A DNA stretch of 51,887 bases from Deltaproteobacteria bacterium (GTDB lineage Bacteria; Desulfobacterota; GWC2-55-46). A program made the position numbers and the translations under genes. The stretch lies in assembly GCA_016213015.1 (NCBI GenBank), contig JACRCE010000038.1:1-51887 (forward strand), given 5' to 3'. Shown here in pieces: positions 16,281 to 24,533 of the stretch. The number at the start of each line of letters is the position of its first letter. Position 1 is the stretch's first letter. The notes beneath the pieces were generated by a model, which saw only the letters and a list, made by a program, of their open reading frames with translations, made no database searches and was not told the origin of the DNA.

Positions 16281-16533
16281 CCCAGCGCCACTTTGGATTA
16301 CGAAAGCATGTTGCTTTACAAACTTCCTCGTGCAACAAGGTGGTGCTGGGCTCGTTCTTCGCTTCCCTATTCCATAGAGACCTCCTCTGCGAACGTCCAC
16401 GCCCGAGATGCTCCGCGACTTCTTCCTCCAGAATCCTCTGTATGAACTTGTGAACTTCCATCCCGGCGAACTCTTCCAGCCTCTGCCGGTTTACCCTTGA
16501 CTCAACGGTCTCTTCGGTGGTGTAATTACACAT
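16270..16533 (-). pseudogene. Truncated transposase N-terminus (IS256/mutator-like)
   Basis: Only ~61 residues remain of what looks like a mutator-type transposase N-terminus (RQRLEEFAGMEVHKFIQR, then LEEEVAEHLGRG). After residue 61 the frame runs into the 70-bp palindrome at 16281-16350 and stops at 16270; the DDE catalytic domain is gone. A strong ribosome site (AAGGAGA) precedes the ATG, so the 5' end still looks functional. Assignment to IS256 rests on the helix pattern and is moderate. Confidence 0.65.
16281..16350. repeat. 70-bp palindromic repeat, copy 1
   Basis: Ends CCCAGCGCCACTTTG and CAAGGTGGTGCTGGG are near-perfect inverted repeats. A second 70-bp copy lies at 40306-40375, inside a different repeat. 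Here it truncates the transposase reading frame. Confidence 0.88.
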
Positions 16534-16681
16534 GGCGGCTGTCTCCTTTTTTGGGCGCTAAGCCCGGTTCTTGGTCGAACCTGAAGGATACACCGCCTTT
16601 AACTTATTTACACACCTTTTTAGAATACCCCTTTTTAGGATACCTCACAAAAGCCGCATATTCATTGGGTCTCAAATTAAC

Positions 16682-16710
16682 TTGAAACAATATCCATGCA
16701 GTGCTATATT
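16682..16710 (+). promoter_or_regulatory. Sigma-70 extended -10 promoter of the radical SAM/YfhO operon
   Basis: TTGAAA (16682-16687) is followed after 17 nt by TGC-TATATT (-10 at 16705-16710). It lies in the AT-rich 16534-16802 leader, which holds no gene, about 93 nt before the ATG at 16803. Confidence 0.65.
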
Positions 16711-16802
16711 AATAAATTATCTTATCACACTTCATCGAAGCGCATCAAGTTTTTTATATTTTAGCAGAGCTGATACGGCTCTTGCTTTGGAGGGTATTCG
16801 GC

Positions 16803-18290
16803 ATGAGTAATTTTACAAACAAGATACTTTTTGTAATCGTCGACAATTATAAAACTGAACGCCCCGGCGTTCAGATACTCTCGTCTATTGCGTTACAGGA
16901 AGGGTACGAAAGGGATATATTGATAATCAACTCGTTATCGGTTGAGGCTAACCTAAAGAGAGTTCTGGATTTTAAGCCGCAAATTGTCGCTTATAGCGGC
17001 ATGACGTATGAACATACAATTCTTCAGGAATTTAACAGGCTCTTAAAAACCCAATCAGGCATCAGTTTTTTGTCAATCTTCGGCGGCCCTCATTACACGT
17101 TTAACCCGGAAGAAATATTTAACGACAACGGTATCGACATTGTATGCCGAGGCGAAGGTGAAGTCGCATTTCGTAGTTTTATACAGGCGCTGAGAGATAA
17201 TCTTGAATACCGTAGGATTGATAAATTATGGGTGCGTGACGGCGACGAGGTGATCAAAAACCCAATCGGCTTATTGATTCATGATATGGACACCGTGCCG
17301 TTTATGGATAGAGATTTAATTCCTCTGGATGATTTGGCCACCGATCATTTTCAAGGCAAAAGTTTGTTATGCATGATTGGCAGAGGATGTCCGCACAAGT
17401 GTACTTATTGTTTTAACTTGGAATACAATACGCTTTTCGGCGATTCGCGCATATACCGACATCGTAGCGTTGACAATATTATCGAGGAATTAAAGCAACT
17501 AGTCAAACGATTTGACCTCGACATTTTTCTGTTTCTCGATGATTGTTTCTCATATTTGCCAAGAACGTTTATTGAGGAGTTTAGCAGAAGATACAAGGAG
17601 GAGATAAATAAGCCTTTTTCCGCTCAGTTTCGTCCTGAACTTGTCAGAGAAGATACGATAGTAATGTTGAAAGACGCTGGTTTATATCTTGTGCCCATCG
17701 GAGTAGAATGTGGAAATGAGACGGTCGCCAATAACATATTGCAACGTGGGAGGATTACCAACCAGCATATAATCAATGCGTTTGACATGCTTCATAAGCA
17801 CAAACTCAAAACATGGTCGCTGAATCTTCTGGCTCTACCGGTGGAAGACCCTTTAAGTATAGATATCGAAACAATTAAATTGAATATGCGGCTAAAACCT
17901 TATTGGGCTCAATTCAATATTCTTGTCCCAATACCAAAGACACCTATCTGGGATTATATCGTCAAGAACGGCTATATTGATGAAAAATCTTATCTGAAGT
18001 TCGATAAACTGCCGTCAGGTTTTACGGAAACCAAGCTGGTTTTTAAGAATCGCCGAGTTGCCGATAGAGTAACCAATCTACACAAGTTTGCCGGCATTGT
18101 CGTTAAATTTCCATTCTTGTTGCCGCTCGTAAGGGCGCTTATTCTTCTTCCGCCGAATAGGATATATCAATATATATTCTTTTTATGGTATGGCTATTGG
18201 AAAACGATAGGCACCTACAACGCGCCTTTTTCATTCAAGTTGATTGTTAATGGATTGAGGGCGATAAGGCAATATCTAAAAAGACATTGA
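16803..18290 (+). CDS. B12-binding-domain radical SAM protein
   Basis: A 495-aa protein: a cobalamin-binding-type N-terminal domain (~1-150, FGGPHYTFNP as the GG loop), radical SAM cysteines C196-x3-C200-x2-C203 (GRGCPHKCTYCFN), a GVECG strand and a C-terminal ~100-residue tail with hydrophobic stretches that may sit at the membrane. I chose the ATG at 16803 because GGAGG lies 9 nt upstream; the longer frame begins with TTG at 16782. It shares architecture with the proteins at 11707 and 42778 and precedes the YfhO-like gene by 3 nt, so they are co-transcribed. A lipid or glycolipid substrate is a reasonable guess. Confidence 0.86.
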   Translation: MSNFTNKILFVIVDNYKTERPGVQILSSIALQEGYERDILIINSLSVEANLKRVLDFKPQIVAYSGMTYEHTILQEFNRLLKTQSGISFLSIFGGPHYTFNPEEIFNDNGIDIVCRGEGEVAFRSFIQALRDNLEYRRIDKLWVRDGDEVIKNPIGLLIHDMDTVPFMDRDLIPLDDLATDHFQGKSLLCMIGRGCPHKCTYCFNLEYNTLFGDSRIYRHRSVDNIIEELKQLVKRFDLDIFLFLDDCFSYLPRTFIEEFSRRYKEEINKPFSAQFRPELVREDTIVMLKDAGLYLVPIGVECGNETVANNILQRGRITNQHIINAFDMLHKHKLKTWSLNLLALPVEDPLSIDIETIKLNMRLKPYWAQFNILVPIPKTPIWDYIVKNGYIDEKSYLKFDKLPSGFTETKLVFKNRRVADRVTNLHKFAGIVVKFPFLLPLVRALILLPPNRIYQYIFFLWYGYWKTIGTYNAPFSFKLIVNGLRAIRQYLKRH

Positions 18291-18293
18291 GCC

Positions 18294-20750
18294 ATGCCGA
18301 TAGGTACATACCGAGCCATCATGATTAAATTTGATATGCGAAATCTACCGCGGCTGATTATTCTCTCAGCGCTTATTTCATATGTGGCGCTCTACTACGC
18401 GCTCTTGATTGGGAAAGAGATGGTAACCCATGACAATCTTGTATGCTATGGCGCCTATCATTATTTCGCGGAGAGTCTTGCAAATTGGATATTTCCGTTA
18501 TGGGATCCATATCTTATAGCGGGAACCCCTTTTTATCAAAATACACCTTTGGTCGGCCTGCTTGATCCGGTTGTTATCATTACGGCGCTTCTGGGCAATT
18601 TATTAGGTATATCGCATTTGACAAGTTATACCTATGTCATTATCGTAAGGGTAGCGGTATTCATAATCGGCGCTTATTACCTCTTTAAGTATGCTTCCGG
18701 ATGCCGTTTAAGCGCCGCCGTCTCCGCGATCGTTCTTTTGTTTGCCTTACCAGGCAATTTTAGGGAACAGGTCGTTTTGCTGGCATTCCTTACTCCTTTT
18801 GCCATGCTTTTTCTTCTGAAGTTCTTTAAGAAAGAAAAGGCAACGGAGAAATACATTTATTTTTTCTTGTTTGCGATTGCGTCCGGCATAACCATGAATG
18901 TTTTTATTCCGGCGTATTTTCTCTTTAATATTATCGTTTTTTTTATAGTAGCAATGATCATTGGGTTGATCGAAGCAAAGAGGACCGTAGTATGTTTTCG
19001 GATGAAATTTTTGCCGCTCATTATATCTTTTATCCTTCTCGTTTCGCTTATGTCCGCGGCGTCGTTTGCAATTTATGCCGATTCAAGGGGGCATGACGGC
19101 GAGCTATTCCCGAGCTTAAGGATAGTGCAGAAAAACGGGGGCATATATAAACAGATGGTCGCTTCCGACGTCGGCAACGACGCGCTCTCTCCTAAATTTA
19201 CAAAACAACTCGGCGTCTACAGCTCTTGGGGCAATCTGTTAAGCCTCGCATACCCTGATCTATGGAAGGCGTATTTTCAGGAGTATAACGCTCCAAAGGC
19301 GAATGACTTCATATCCGAGGCGTTTCAATACATAGGCATCATGCCGTTTATAATAGCCTTGATCGGGCTTATCTATTCAAAAAGCCGCTGGCGCATCCTT
19401 GCGCTCGTCATGCTCGTTGTCATTTCAATTAACATGATAAGCTGGGAGGGGGTGCACAATCGCCCGCCCAATATCCTCCAAGAGGCATTCAATACGATAT
19501 TCCCGTTTCTTAAGATGATAGAGGTAAGGGAGGTATTCAGCGGATTTTTTCTATTATGGCTCTGCCTGCTATTGTCTTTAGGGCTTCGCATATTTTTTGA
19601 CAGCGTGAACTTCAGGGCCTTTGTCGATATGAAATTAAGGGCGCTCCTAATGTTGCCGGCAATGCTTGTCGCTGGTAAAGTCATAGTATCTTATGTGTAT
19701 TTGCGTCCGTCCTTGTATCTGTCGCCGGTTGACGTTACGGCGTTTATCGTTATCGGCGTCTTCGCTGTGCTGATATATTTATATAAGAAGAACATACTGA
19801 CGCATGCGCGTCTTTGCGCGGTAGCGCTTGCAATAACGTTGGTTGACATAGGTTATTATAATCTGTCAATGAAGCCGTATGTTTTGGTTCCGAACACCCT
19901 CGCTCCGGCGCTTGAGGCCAAATTAAACAAAGACGCCGGTTTTGCGTATTTCAGAATCCCTTTCGTACTCGCCAACCTCGCGTTCATCGAGCCTATGCTC
20001 AAGGTAAAAGGCGCGATGTCGCGCGGCAATAACCACCATTTATTTACAACAAAGAGATACTACGATTATTTTACGCATCTGCCTTTGGAAAAGCAGTTCG
20101 TACTTTCAGGCGTGGATACGCCTATAATCAGATTTTTTTCCAAGACGGACGCCCGTATATTTAAGGACAGGTCGGACGTTCTGACTTACATGTCAAATGC
20201 AAATGAAGAAGAGTTGAGAAATAATCTCTCGATAGAACAAGCCGTTGACAACGGCGCGCAAGGCGGCCGCAAAGGCAATGGCCTTGTCCTTACAAGTCTC
20301 GATCAGTTCCCTGACCTTCCCGATCTGAATCCGCAAAACATCGTTACGGCATATAAAAAGCATATGGCGGCGAGCGTCTTGGGCGAGGCCGGTAATCCCG
20401 AAAAACAGATGACTACCGATCTGTCCACCATAGTGGTAAAGGATTTTTCTCCGAACGGAGTGACCGTGGACGTGAATAACGCGCAAGACGGGTATCTGTA
20501 TTACAACGACGGCTACAGTAAATATTGGGATGCCTATGATAACGGGAAAGAGACGCCGATCAATATCGCCAACTATAACTTTAAGGCCGTCTTTTTGCCA
20601 AGGGGCGAACATAGAGTCGTCTTTGTTTATAACCCGTGGCGCTATAAGGTCGGTTTGCTCGCGTACGCGACTGGCTTGTTCATCTCCGTTATCCTCGCGG
20701 CCTTTTTCTTTTTCAAGTCGCGCGCGAAGACGGAGCAAAAAAGTAGATAA
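18294..20750 (+). CDS. YfhO-like large membrane protein (GT-C-type fold)
   Basis: An 818-aa protein with about 12-13 transmembrane helices and a C-terminal periplasmic domain followed by a last helix and a basic tail. The early loop DNLVCYGAYHYFAESLANW..PLWDPY and the C-terminal pattern YLYYNDGYSKYWDAYDNGKETPI...RGEHRVVFVYNPW match the YfhO/PF09586 family, where YfhO of Gram-positives helps glycosylate lipoteichoic acid. It probably acts on a lipid-linked sugar at the outer face of the inner membrane. The start is 3 nt after the radical SAM stop; a second ATG at 18321 is possible. It is the last gene before tRNA-Arg. Confidence 0.78.
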   Translation: MPIGTYRAIMIKFDMRNLPRLIILSALISYVALYYALLIGKEMVTHDNLVCYGAYHYFAESLANWIFPLWDPYLIAGTPFYQNTPLVGLLDPVVIITALLGNLLGISHLTSYTYVIIVRVAVFIIGAYYLFKYASGCRLSAAVSAIVLLFALPGNFREQVVLLAFLTPFAMLFLLKFFKKEKATEKYIYFFLFAIASGITMNVFIPAYFLFNIIVFFIVAMIIGLIEAKRTVVCFRMKFLPLIISFILLVSLMSAASFAIYADSRGHDGELFPSLRIVQKNGGIYKQMVASDVGNDALSPKFTKQLGVYSSWGNLLSLAYPDLWKAYFQEYNAPKANDFISEAFQYIGIMPFIIALIGLIYSKSRWRILALVMLVVISINMISWEGVHNRPPNILQEAFNTIFPFLKMIEVREVFSGFFLLWLCLLLSLGLRIFFDSVNFRAFVDMKLRALLMLPAMLVAGKVIVSYVYLRPSLYLSPVDVTAFIVIGVFAVLIYLYKKNILTHARLCAVALAITLVDIGYYNLSMKPYVLVPNTLAPALEAKLNKDAGFAYFRIPFVLANLAFIEPMLKVKGAMSRGNNHHLFTTKRYYDYFTHLPLEKQFVLSGVDTPIIRFFSKTDARIFKDRSDVLTYMSNANEEELRNNLSIEQAVDNGAQGGRKGNGLVLTSLDQFPDLPDLNPQNIVTAYKKHMAASVLGEAGNPEKQMTTDLSTIVVKDFSPNGVTVDVNNAQDGYLYYNDGYSKYWDAYDNGKETPINIANYNFKAVFLPRGEHRVVFVYNPWRYKVGLLAYATGLFISVILAAFFFFKSRAKTEQKSR

Positions 20751-20753
20751 TCC

Positions 20754-20781
20754 TTGACACGAAGGTTCAACATGTTAAACT
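20754..20781 (+). promoter_or_regulatory. Promoter of tRNA-Arg
   Basis: A perfect TTGACA (20754-20759) is followed after 16 nt by TAAACT (20776-20781), placing the start about 6 nt before the tRNA. Confidence 0.75.
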
Positions 20782-20793
20782 TTACGACTCAAC

Positions 20794-20870
20794 GCCCCCG
20801 TAGCTCAGATGGATAGAGCAACGGATTCCTAATCCGTGTGCCGGACGTTCGAATCGTCTCGGGGGCACCA
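20794..20870 (+). tRNA. tRNA-Arg (anticodon CCU)
   Basis: A 77-nt cloverleaf: acceptor GCCCCCG pairs with CGGGGGC, D-arm AGCTC..GAGC, anticodon stem ACGGA/TCCGT with loop TTCCTAA (anticodon CCU at 34-36, reading AGG), T-arm with TTCGAAT, discriminator A and an encoded CCA end. AGG is common in the genes of this window. Confidence 0.97.
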
Positions 20871-20945
20871 ATATTATCGTCAGGCAAGCCGCAATCCGCC
20901 CCGTCGCGTTGTCCGCTCTTTGGCTGTAATTGGTCCTGTCCGCGC

Positions 20946-21524
20946 ATGAAACTTAAATCCTTCATAAAAGACCGTCTGTTGCTTGTCGTCGCGACGAGCG
21001 TCGTAACGCTTGTATTTGTTTACGCGGTCGCATCGGTGGAGCGTCATATAAGCTCGTATTCCTTTTGCGTATCATGCCACTCAATGACCTTTCCCGACGC
21101 TGAAACGAAAAGGTCGAGACATTACGGCACGCTTGGCGTGAATCCTGAATGTCAGGACTGCCATCTTCCGCCAGGATTCGTCAACCGCGTAATGGCGCAC
21201 GTCTTCGACGGTCTCAAAGACAGCTACGGACATTTCACGATGGACTTATCCACCGTTGAAAAGTTCGACGACAACAGGGCTGAACTTGCGCACACGGCGC
21301 GCATAAGATTGAAAAAAACGGACAGCGCGCCGTGCCGCGTCTGTCACAAAAATCCTCAGCCCGGAACTCAATATGCAAGGGACAAACATAAACTCACGGA
21401 GTCCGGCGTGTACACCTGCATTGACTGCCACCAGAACCTCGTGCATAAGGCCGTGCTCGAGGAGGATTTGACAAAAGGCGTGGAGACGGGCAGGATCGTA
21501 TTGAAGGCTACCTCTAAAAATTGA
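20946..21524 (+). CDS. NapC/NrfH-type membrane-anchored tetraheme cytochrome c
   Basis: A 192-aa protein with one N-terminal membrane anchor (LLLVVATSVVTLVFVYAVASV) and four CXXCH heme sites: CVSCH, CQDCH, CRVCH and CIDCH. The spacing fits small NapC/NirT/NrfH quinol dehydrogenases that pass electrons from menaquinol to a periplasmic reductase. I used the ATG at 20946 just before the anchor; the open frame reaches back into the tRNA, which is not coding. No partner reductase is adjacent. Its stop codon lies within the left arm of an 18-bp inverted repeat (21505-21522). Confidence 0.88.
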   Translation: MKLKSFIKDRLLLVVATSVVTLVFVYAVASVERHISSYSFCVSCHSMTFPDAETKRSRHYGTLGVNPECQDCHLPPGFVNRVMAHVFDGLKDSYGHFTMDLSTVEKFDDNRAELAHTARIRLKKTDSAPCRVCHKNPQPGTQYARDKHKLTESGVYTCIDCHQNLVHKAVLEEDLTKGVETGRIVLKATSKN

Positions 21525-21553
21525 TCTTTTCCCCGGACTCTTCGTCAGGGCGG

Positions 21554-21606
21554 AAATAAAAATGCTCACATATTAGCATATATGCTCCGCTTTTTATTCC
21601 CGCCCT
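21554..21606. terminator. Long hairpin, possible bidirectional terminator
   Basis: AGGGCGGAAATAAAAA pairs with TTTTTATTCCCGCCCT (one mismatch) about 20 nt apart, 30 nt after the cytochrome stop. The T-run is inside the stem, so terminator function is only likely. Confidence 0.5.
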
Positions 21607-21632
21607 TCCTCGATTGCGGAAAAAATCTCTAA

Positions 21633-21781
21633 GGAAGCTCCGATTTATTCCTATTTTGTCATTGCGAGCCGCGCTTTTGCGGCGTGGCAATCTCTAACTT
21701 GTTGATTTCCTTGAAGACGAGATTGCTTCGCTACGCTCGCAATGACGGTTTATGACGGGTTAGCGAATTAATCAGACCTTC
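21633..21781. repeat. Dispersed ~140-bp palindromic repeat, copy 2
   Basis: Same family as 4477-4617, with complementary TGCGAGC/GCTCGCA arms. It is about 8 bp longer near the right end (GACGGTTTATGACGGGTTAG), and its terminal repeats are slightly decayed (GGAAGCTCCGATTTATT). Confidence 0.92.
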
Positions 21782-21823
21782 TCTAATTTTTAGAGGTAGC
21801 CTAAAATCAAAGGAGGTAAGGAT

Positions 21824-22057
21824 ATGTCTGTCGAGGCTTATGTCTTCGTAGAGTGCGAACACGCAAGGTCAAGGGACGTTCAGGCGGAGCTTCTGAAGAT
21901 TGCGGGCGTCAAGGAGGCAAGGGTGGTAACAGGGCCGTATGACGTCATTGCCTTGGTTGCCGCCGCGAACTTCAAGGTGCTTGGCGAGGTCGTGATCAGC
22001 AGGATTCAGGCGGTTCAATTCGTCAAAAAGACGTTGACAAACGTGGTGATGGAGTAA
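21824..22057 (+). CDS. Stand-alone Lrp/AsnC ligand-binding (RAM) domain protein
   Basis: A 77-aa protein corresponding to the C-terminal alpha/beta domain of Lrp/AsnC regulators (VEAYVFVECEHARSRDVQAE, then VVTGPYDVIALV) without any helix-turn-helix. Such stand-alone RAM proteins assemble into rings and bind amino acids or act as small sensors. A strong ribosome site (AAAGGAGG) precedes it. It is convergent with nadB, the two genes being separated by a CCGTGA palindrome. Confidence 0.87.
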   Translation: MSVEAYVFVECEHARSRDVQAELLKIAGVKEARVVTGPYDVIALVAAANFKVLGEVVISRIQAVQFVKKTLTNVVME

Positions 22058-22060
22058 AAG

Positions 22061-22120
22061 ACCGTGAACCGTGTAAAAGAGAAATCTTTTACGGTCACGG
22101 ATAACGGTCACGGTTCACGG
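22061..22120. repeat. CCGTGA-type palindromic repeat, copy 1
   Basis: ACCGTGAACCGTGTAAAAGA and its inverted counterpart TCTTTTACGGTCACGG..CACGGTTCACGG form a long hairpin between convergent genes. It contains the nadB stop codon. Related copies lie at 27191-27252, 33521-33577 and, in part, 29251-29268. A bidirectional terminator role is plausible. Confidence 0.85.
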
Positions 22121-23716
22121 CCTTATCACCGTGTCGCGGGCGTAGTTAAGGTCATCCCTTTCAGGATAGTCGATGTTGTAGTGCAGGCCGCGGGACTCCT
22201 TTCTTGCAAGGGCGCATCGTATTATAATCTCGGCCACGGTCGCGATGTTCCTGAGTTCTATAAGGTTTGAGGTAATCTTAAAGCCCCAGTAGTAGTCGTT
22301 TATCTCGTTTTTCAGCAGGCTCATCCGCCTGGATGCGCGCTCAAGTCTCTTGTTGGACCTTACTATCCCGACGTAGTTCCACATGAACCTTCTTATCTCG
22401 TCCCAGTTCTGGGTTATGACGACGGCCTCGTCGCTCTCGACCGCGCCCAGCGTCTCCCACTCGGGTATATGAGGAACCTCTCCGCCGGATTTGACGAGCC
22501 TTACGGCATCCGTTACGGCCCTGTCGGCGAACACGAGCGATTCAAGAAGCGAGTTGGAGGCGAGCCTGTTCGCGCCGTGAAGTCCGGTGGAGGCCGTCTC
22601 TCCGATGGCCCAGAGCCTGTCGATCGTGCTCAACCCGTTTTCGTCAACGGCCACGCCTCCGCAGATGTAATGCGCCGCAGGCACCACCGGCAACGGCTTG
22701 ATCGTCATGTCAAAGCCGAACTCAAGGCACTTTTTGTATATGTTCGGGAATCTGGACTTGATGAATTCCGCGCCTTTATGCGTTATGTCCAGGTATACGC
22801 AGTCGTCCCCGCTTTTTTTCAACTCGAAGTCTATCGCCCTGGCAACGATGTCGCGCGGGGCAAGGTCCCCCATCGGGTGGTATCGTTCCATGAAGCGCGT
22901 TCCGTCCGACACTGTGAGATGCGCGCCTTCGCCTCTTAGAGCCTCCGATATGAGAAAGCTCTTTGCCTTTGAATGATAAAGGCAGGTCGGGTGGAACTGG
23001 ATAAACTCCATGTTGGACACGTCGGCGCCGGCGCGCCACGCCATTGCGATGCCGTCGCCGGTCGCTATGTCCGGGTTGCTCGTAAAGAGGTAGACCTTGC
23101 CCGCGCCGCCGGTCGCAAGGATCGTCGCCTTCGCGGAAAACGCGCGAACCTGTCCGGCGCTTTTGTCAAGGCCGTAGGCGCCCCATACCATGTCGCGCTC
23201 CATCGGGGATGCGGATACGAACTTGGCGTGAGAGATGAGGTCAACGGCGATATGATTTTCAAAGACCCTGATGTTGCCGTTCGAGCGTATCTTTTCGACA
23301 AGCGCCTCTTCAACGGCCTTGCCCGTGAGGTCCTCGGCATGAACTATCCGTCTTTTTGAATGGCCGCCTTCCTTGCCGAGGTCAAACTCCAACCCGTCGG
23401 CCGCGGCTCTTCCGGTGAACTTGACGCCGCGCTGAATAAGCTCCTTTATGCGCTCAGGCGCGTCTCTTACGACGATCTCCACTATGCGCCTGTTGCAAAG
23501 CCCGGCCCCGGCGTCAAGGGTGTCCTTTATGTGCGACTCGAAAGAGTCCTCGCTGCTCGACACCGACGCGATGCCGCCCTGGGCGTAATACGTGGCCGAT
23601 TCGCGCAGGTCCCGTTTAGTCAGTATCGTAACCGTGCCCGCCTTTGCGGCCTTCAAGGCAAAGCTCAACCCGGCTATGCCGCTGCCGATTACAAGAAAAT
23701 CGGATTCTATACGCAT
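22115..23716 (-). CDS. nadB: L-aspartate oxidase
   Basis: A 533-aa flavoprotein of normal NadB length. FAD dinucleotide motif GSGIAGLS (12-19), the covalent-flavin-region-like YYAQGGIA loop, the catalytic-site HPTCLY segment and the C-terminal GANRLASNSLLE signature are all present. It oxidises L-aspartate to iminoaspartate, the first step of de novo NAD synthesis, and can use fumarate as acceptor in anaerobes. NadA and NadC are not nearby. The final codons and stop lie inside the CCGTGA palindrome. Confidence 0.95.
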   Translation of the reverse strand: MRIESDFLVIGSGIAGLSFALKAAKAGTVTILTKRDLRESATYYAQGGIASVSSSEDSFESHIKDTLDAGAGLCNRRIVEIVVRDAPERIKELIQRGVKFTGRAAADGLEFDLGKEGGHSKRRIVHAEDLTGKAVEEALVEKIRSNGNIRVFENHIAVDLISHAKFVSASPMERDMVWGAYGLDKSAGQVRAFSAKATILATGGAGKVYLFTSNPDIATGDGIAMAWRAGADVSNMEFIQFHPTCLYHSKAKSFLISEALRGEGAHLTVSDGTRFMERYHPMGDLAPRDIVARAIDFELKKSGDDCVYLDITHKGAEFIKSRFPNIYKKCLEFGFDMTIKPLPVVPAAHYICGGVAVDENGLSTIDRLWAIGETASTGLHGANRLASNSLLESLVFADRAVTDAVRLVKSGGEVPHIPEWETLGAVESDEAVVITQNWDEIRRFMWNYVGIVRSNKRLERASRRMSLLKNEINDYYWGFKITSNLIELRNIATVAEIIIRCALARKESRGLHYNIDYPERDDLNYARDTVIRP

Positions 23717-23914
23717 ATTGGAGCTTCCGTTTACGCTGGAGTATGCCGGTTGGCCGGTTTGTAAAGATTATGATAATGTAGTGTATATGTCAATCGGTTA
23801 TACTGAAGGCTGAAGGCTCAAACCTGTAGTCCTAACGGCCTGATAACCTAAGAACGTTGACAACCCTTGCTGGTCTGCATTATAGTTGATAGTGAAGCAA
23901 GCGGAGATTACGTG

Positions 23915-24511
23915 ATGATGAGCGCAAAGGTTTTTCTTTTGACTCTGGCGTTATCGTTTCTTTCCGTCGGCACGGCGAGCGCGGATTTTTACAGCTTTAC
24001 CGATGAAAACGGCGTGGTGCATGTTACAAACGTGCCTACGTCGAGGAACTACCGTTGGATGATGAGCGAGAAAGGCAGTTTCAAACGCTCTCTTAGGACT
24101 TATAGCCGCAAGGGCTTTGAAGAGATGATAGAGGCCGCGGCTCAACGGCACGGGGTAGACCCTTCCCTTGCAAAGGCAGTGGTAAAGGCGGAGTCGGATT
24201 ACAACGCCGACGCCGTTTCCGTTGACGGGGCAAAGGGGCTTATGCAACTGATGCCTGAGACGGCAAGGTCGGCCGGCGTAAGGGACATACATGACCCCGT
24301 CGAGAACGTCGAGGGCGGGATGCGTCATTTAAGCCGGTTGATAAAGATGTTCGCGGCCGACGTGCGTCTTGCCGTGGCCGCTTACAACGCGGGGGAAAAG
24401 GCCGTGCTCAAGTACGCCGGCATTCCGCCTTACGCCGAGACCCGCGAATACGTAAGGCGCGTGATGCATTATCAGAAGCTCTATAAGGCTCAGGCGGCGC
24501 GGCGCGGTTGA
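23915..24511 (+). CDS. Lytic transglycosylase (SLT domain) with N-terminal DUF4124
   Basis: A 198-aa periplasmic protein: a signal peptide ending near TASA (residues ~20-23), a short DUF4124 strand-turn (FYSFTDENGVVHVTN) and an SLT lysozyme-like domain from ~65 to the end. The catalytic Glu is probably E93 in KAESDYN, followed by GLMQLMPETA and the AYNAGEKAV motif. It cleaves peptidoglycan to make 1,6-anhydro ends. Start options are GTG 23912, ATG 23915 and ATG 23918; GGAG lies about 10 nt upstream. It is followed by pgsA after 22 nt. Confidence 0.9.
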   Translation: MMSAKVFLLTLALSFLSVGTASADFYSFTDENGVVHVTNVPTSRNYRWMMSEKGSFKRSLRTYSRKGFEEMIEAAAQRHGVDPSLAKAVVKAESDYNADAVSVDGAKGLMQLMPETARSAGVRDIHDPVENVEGGMRHLSRLIKMFAADVRLAVAAYNAGEKAVLKYAGIPPYAETREYVRRVMHYQKLYKAQAARRG

Positions 24512-24533
24512 ACCTCGCATACTTCAAACCATA

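Larger units (their letters stand above)
21505..21802. repeat. 298-bp segment bounded by perfect 18-bp inverted repeats
   Basis: AGGCTACCTCTAAAAATT at 21505-21522 is repeated perfectly in inverse orientation at 21785-21802. The 262 bp between hold the end of the cytochrome stop codon, a long hairpin (arms near 21554-21570 and 21590-21606) and repeat copy 2. No ORF of note. The right arm ends 22 bp before the next gene's ATG. Confidence 0.85.

Noticed and set aside
20794-20870. tRNA-Arg as an integration site of a prophage or island
   Set aside because: No integrase or direct repeat of the tRNA 3' end is seen downstream.
20838-20945. Upstream extension of the cytochrome reading frame into the tRNA
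   Set aside because: The tRNA fold is complete and these codons give no signal or membrane segment; the ATG at 20946 fits the anchor.
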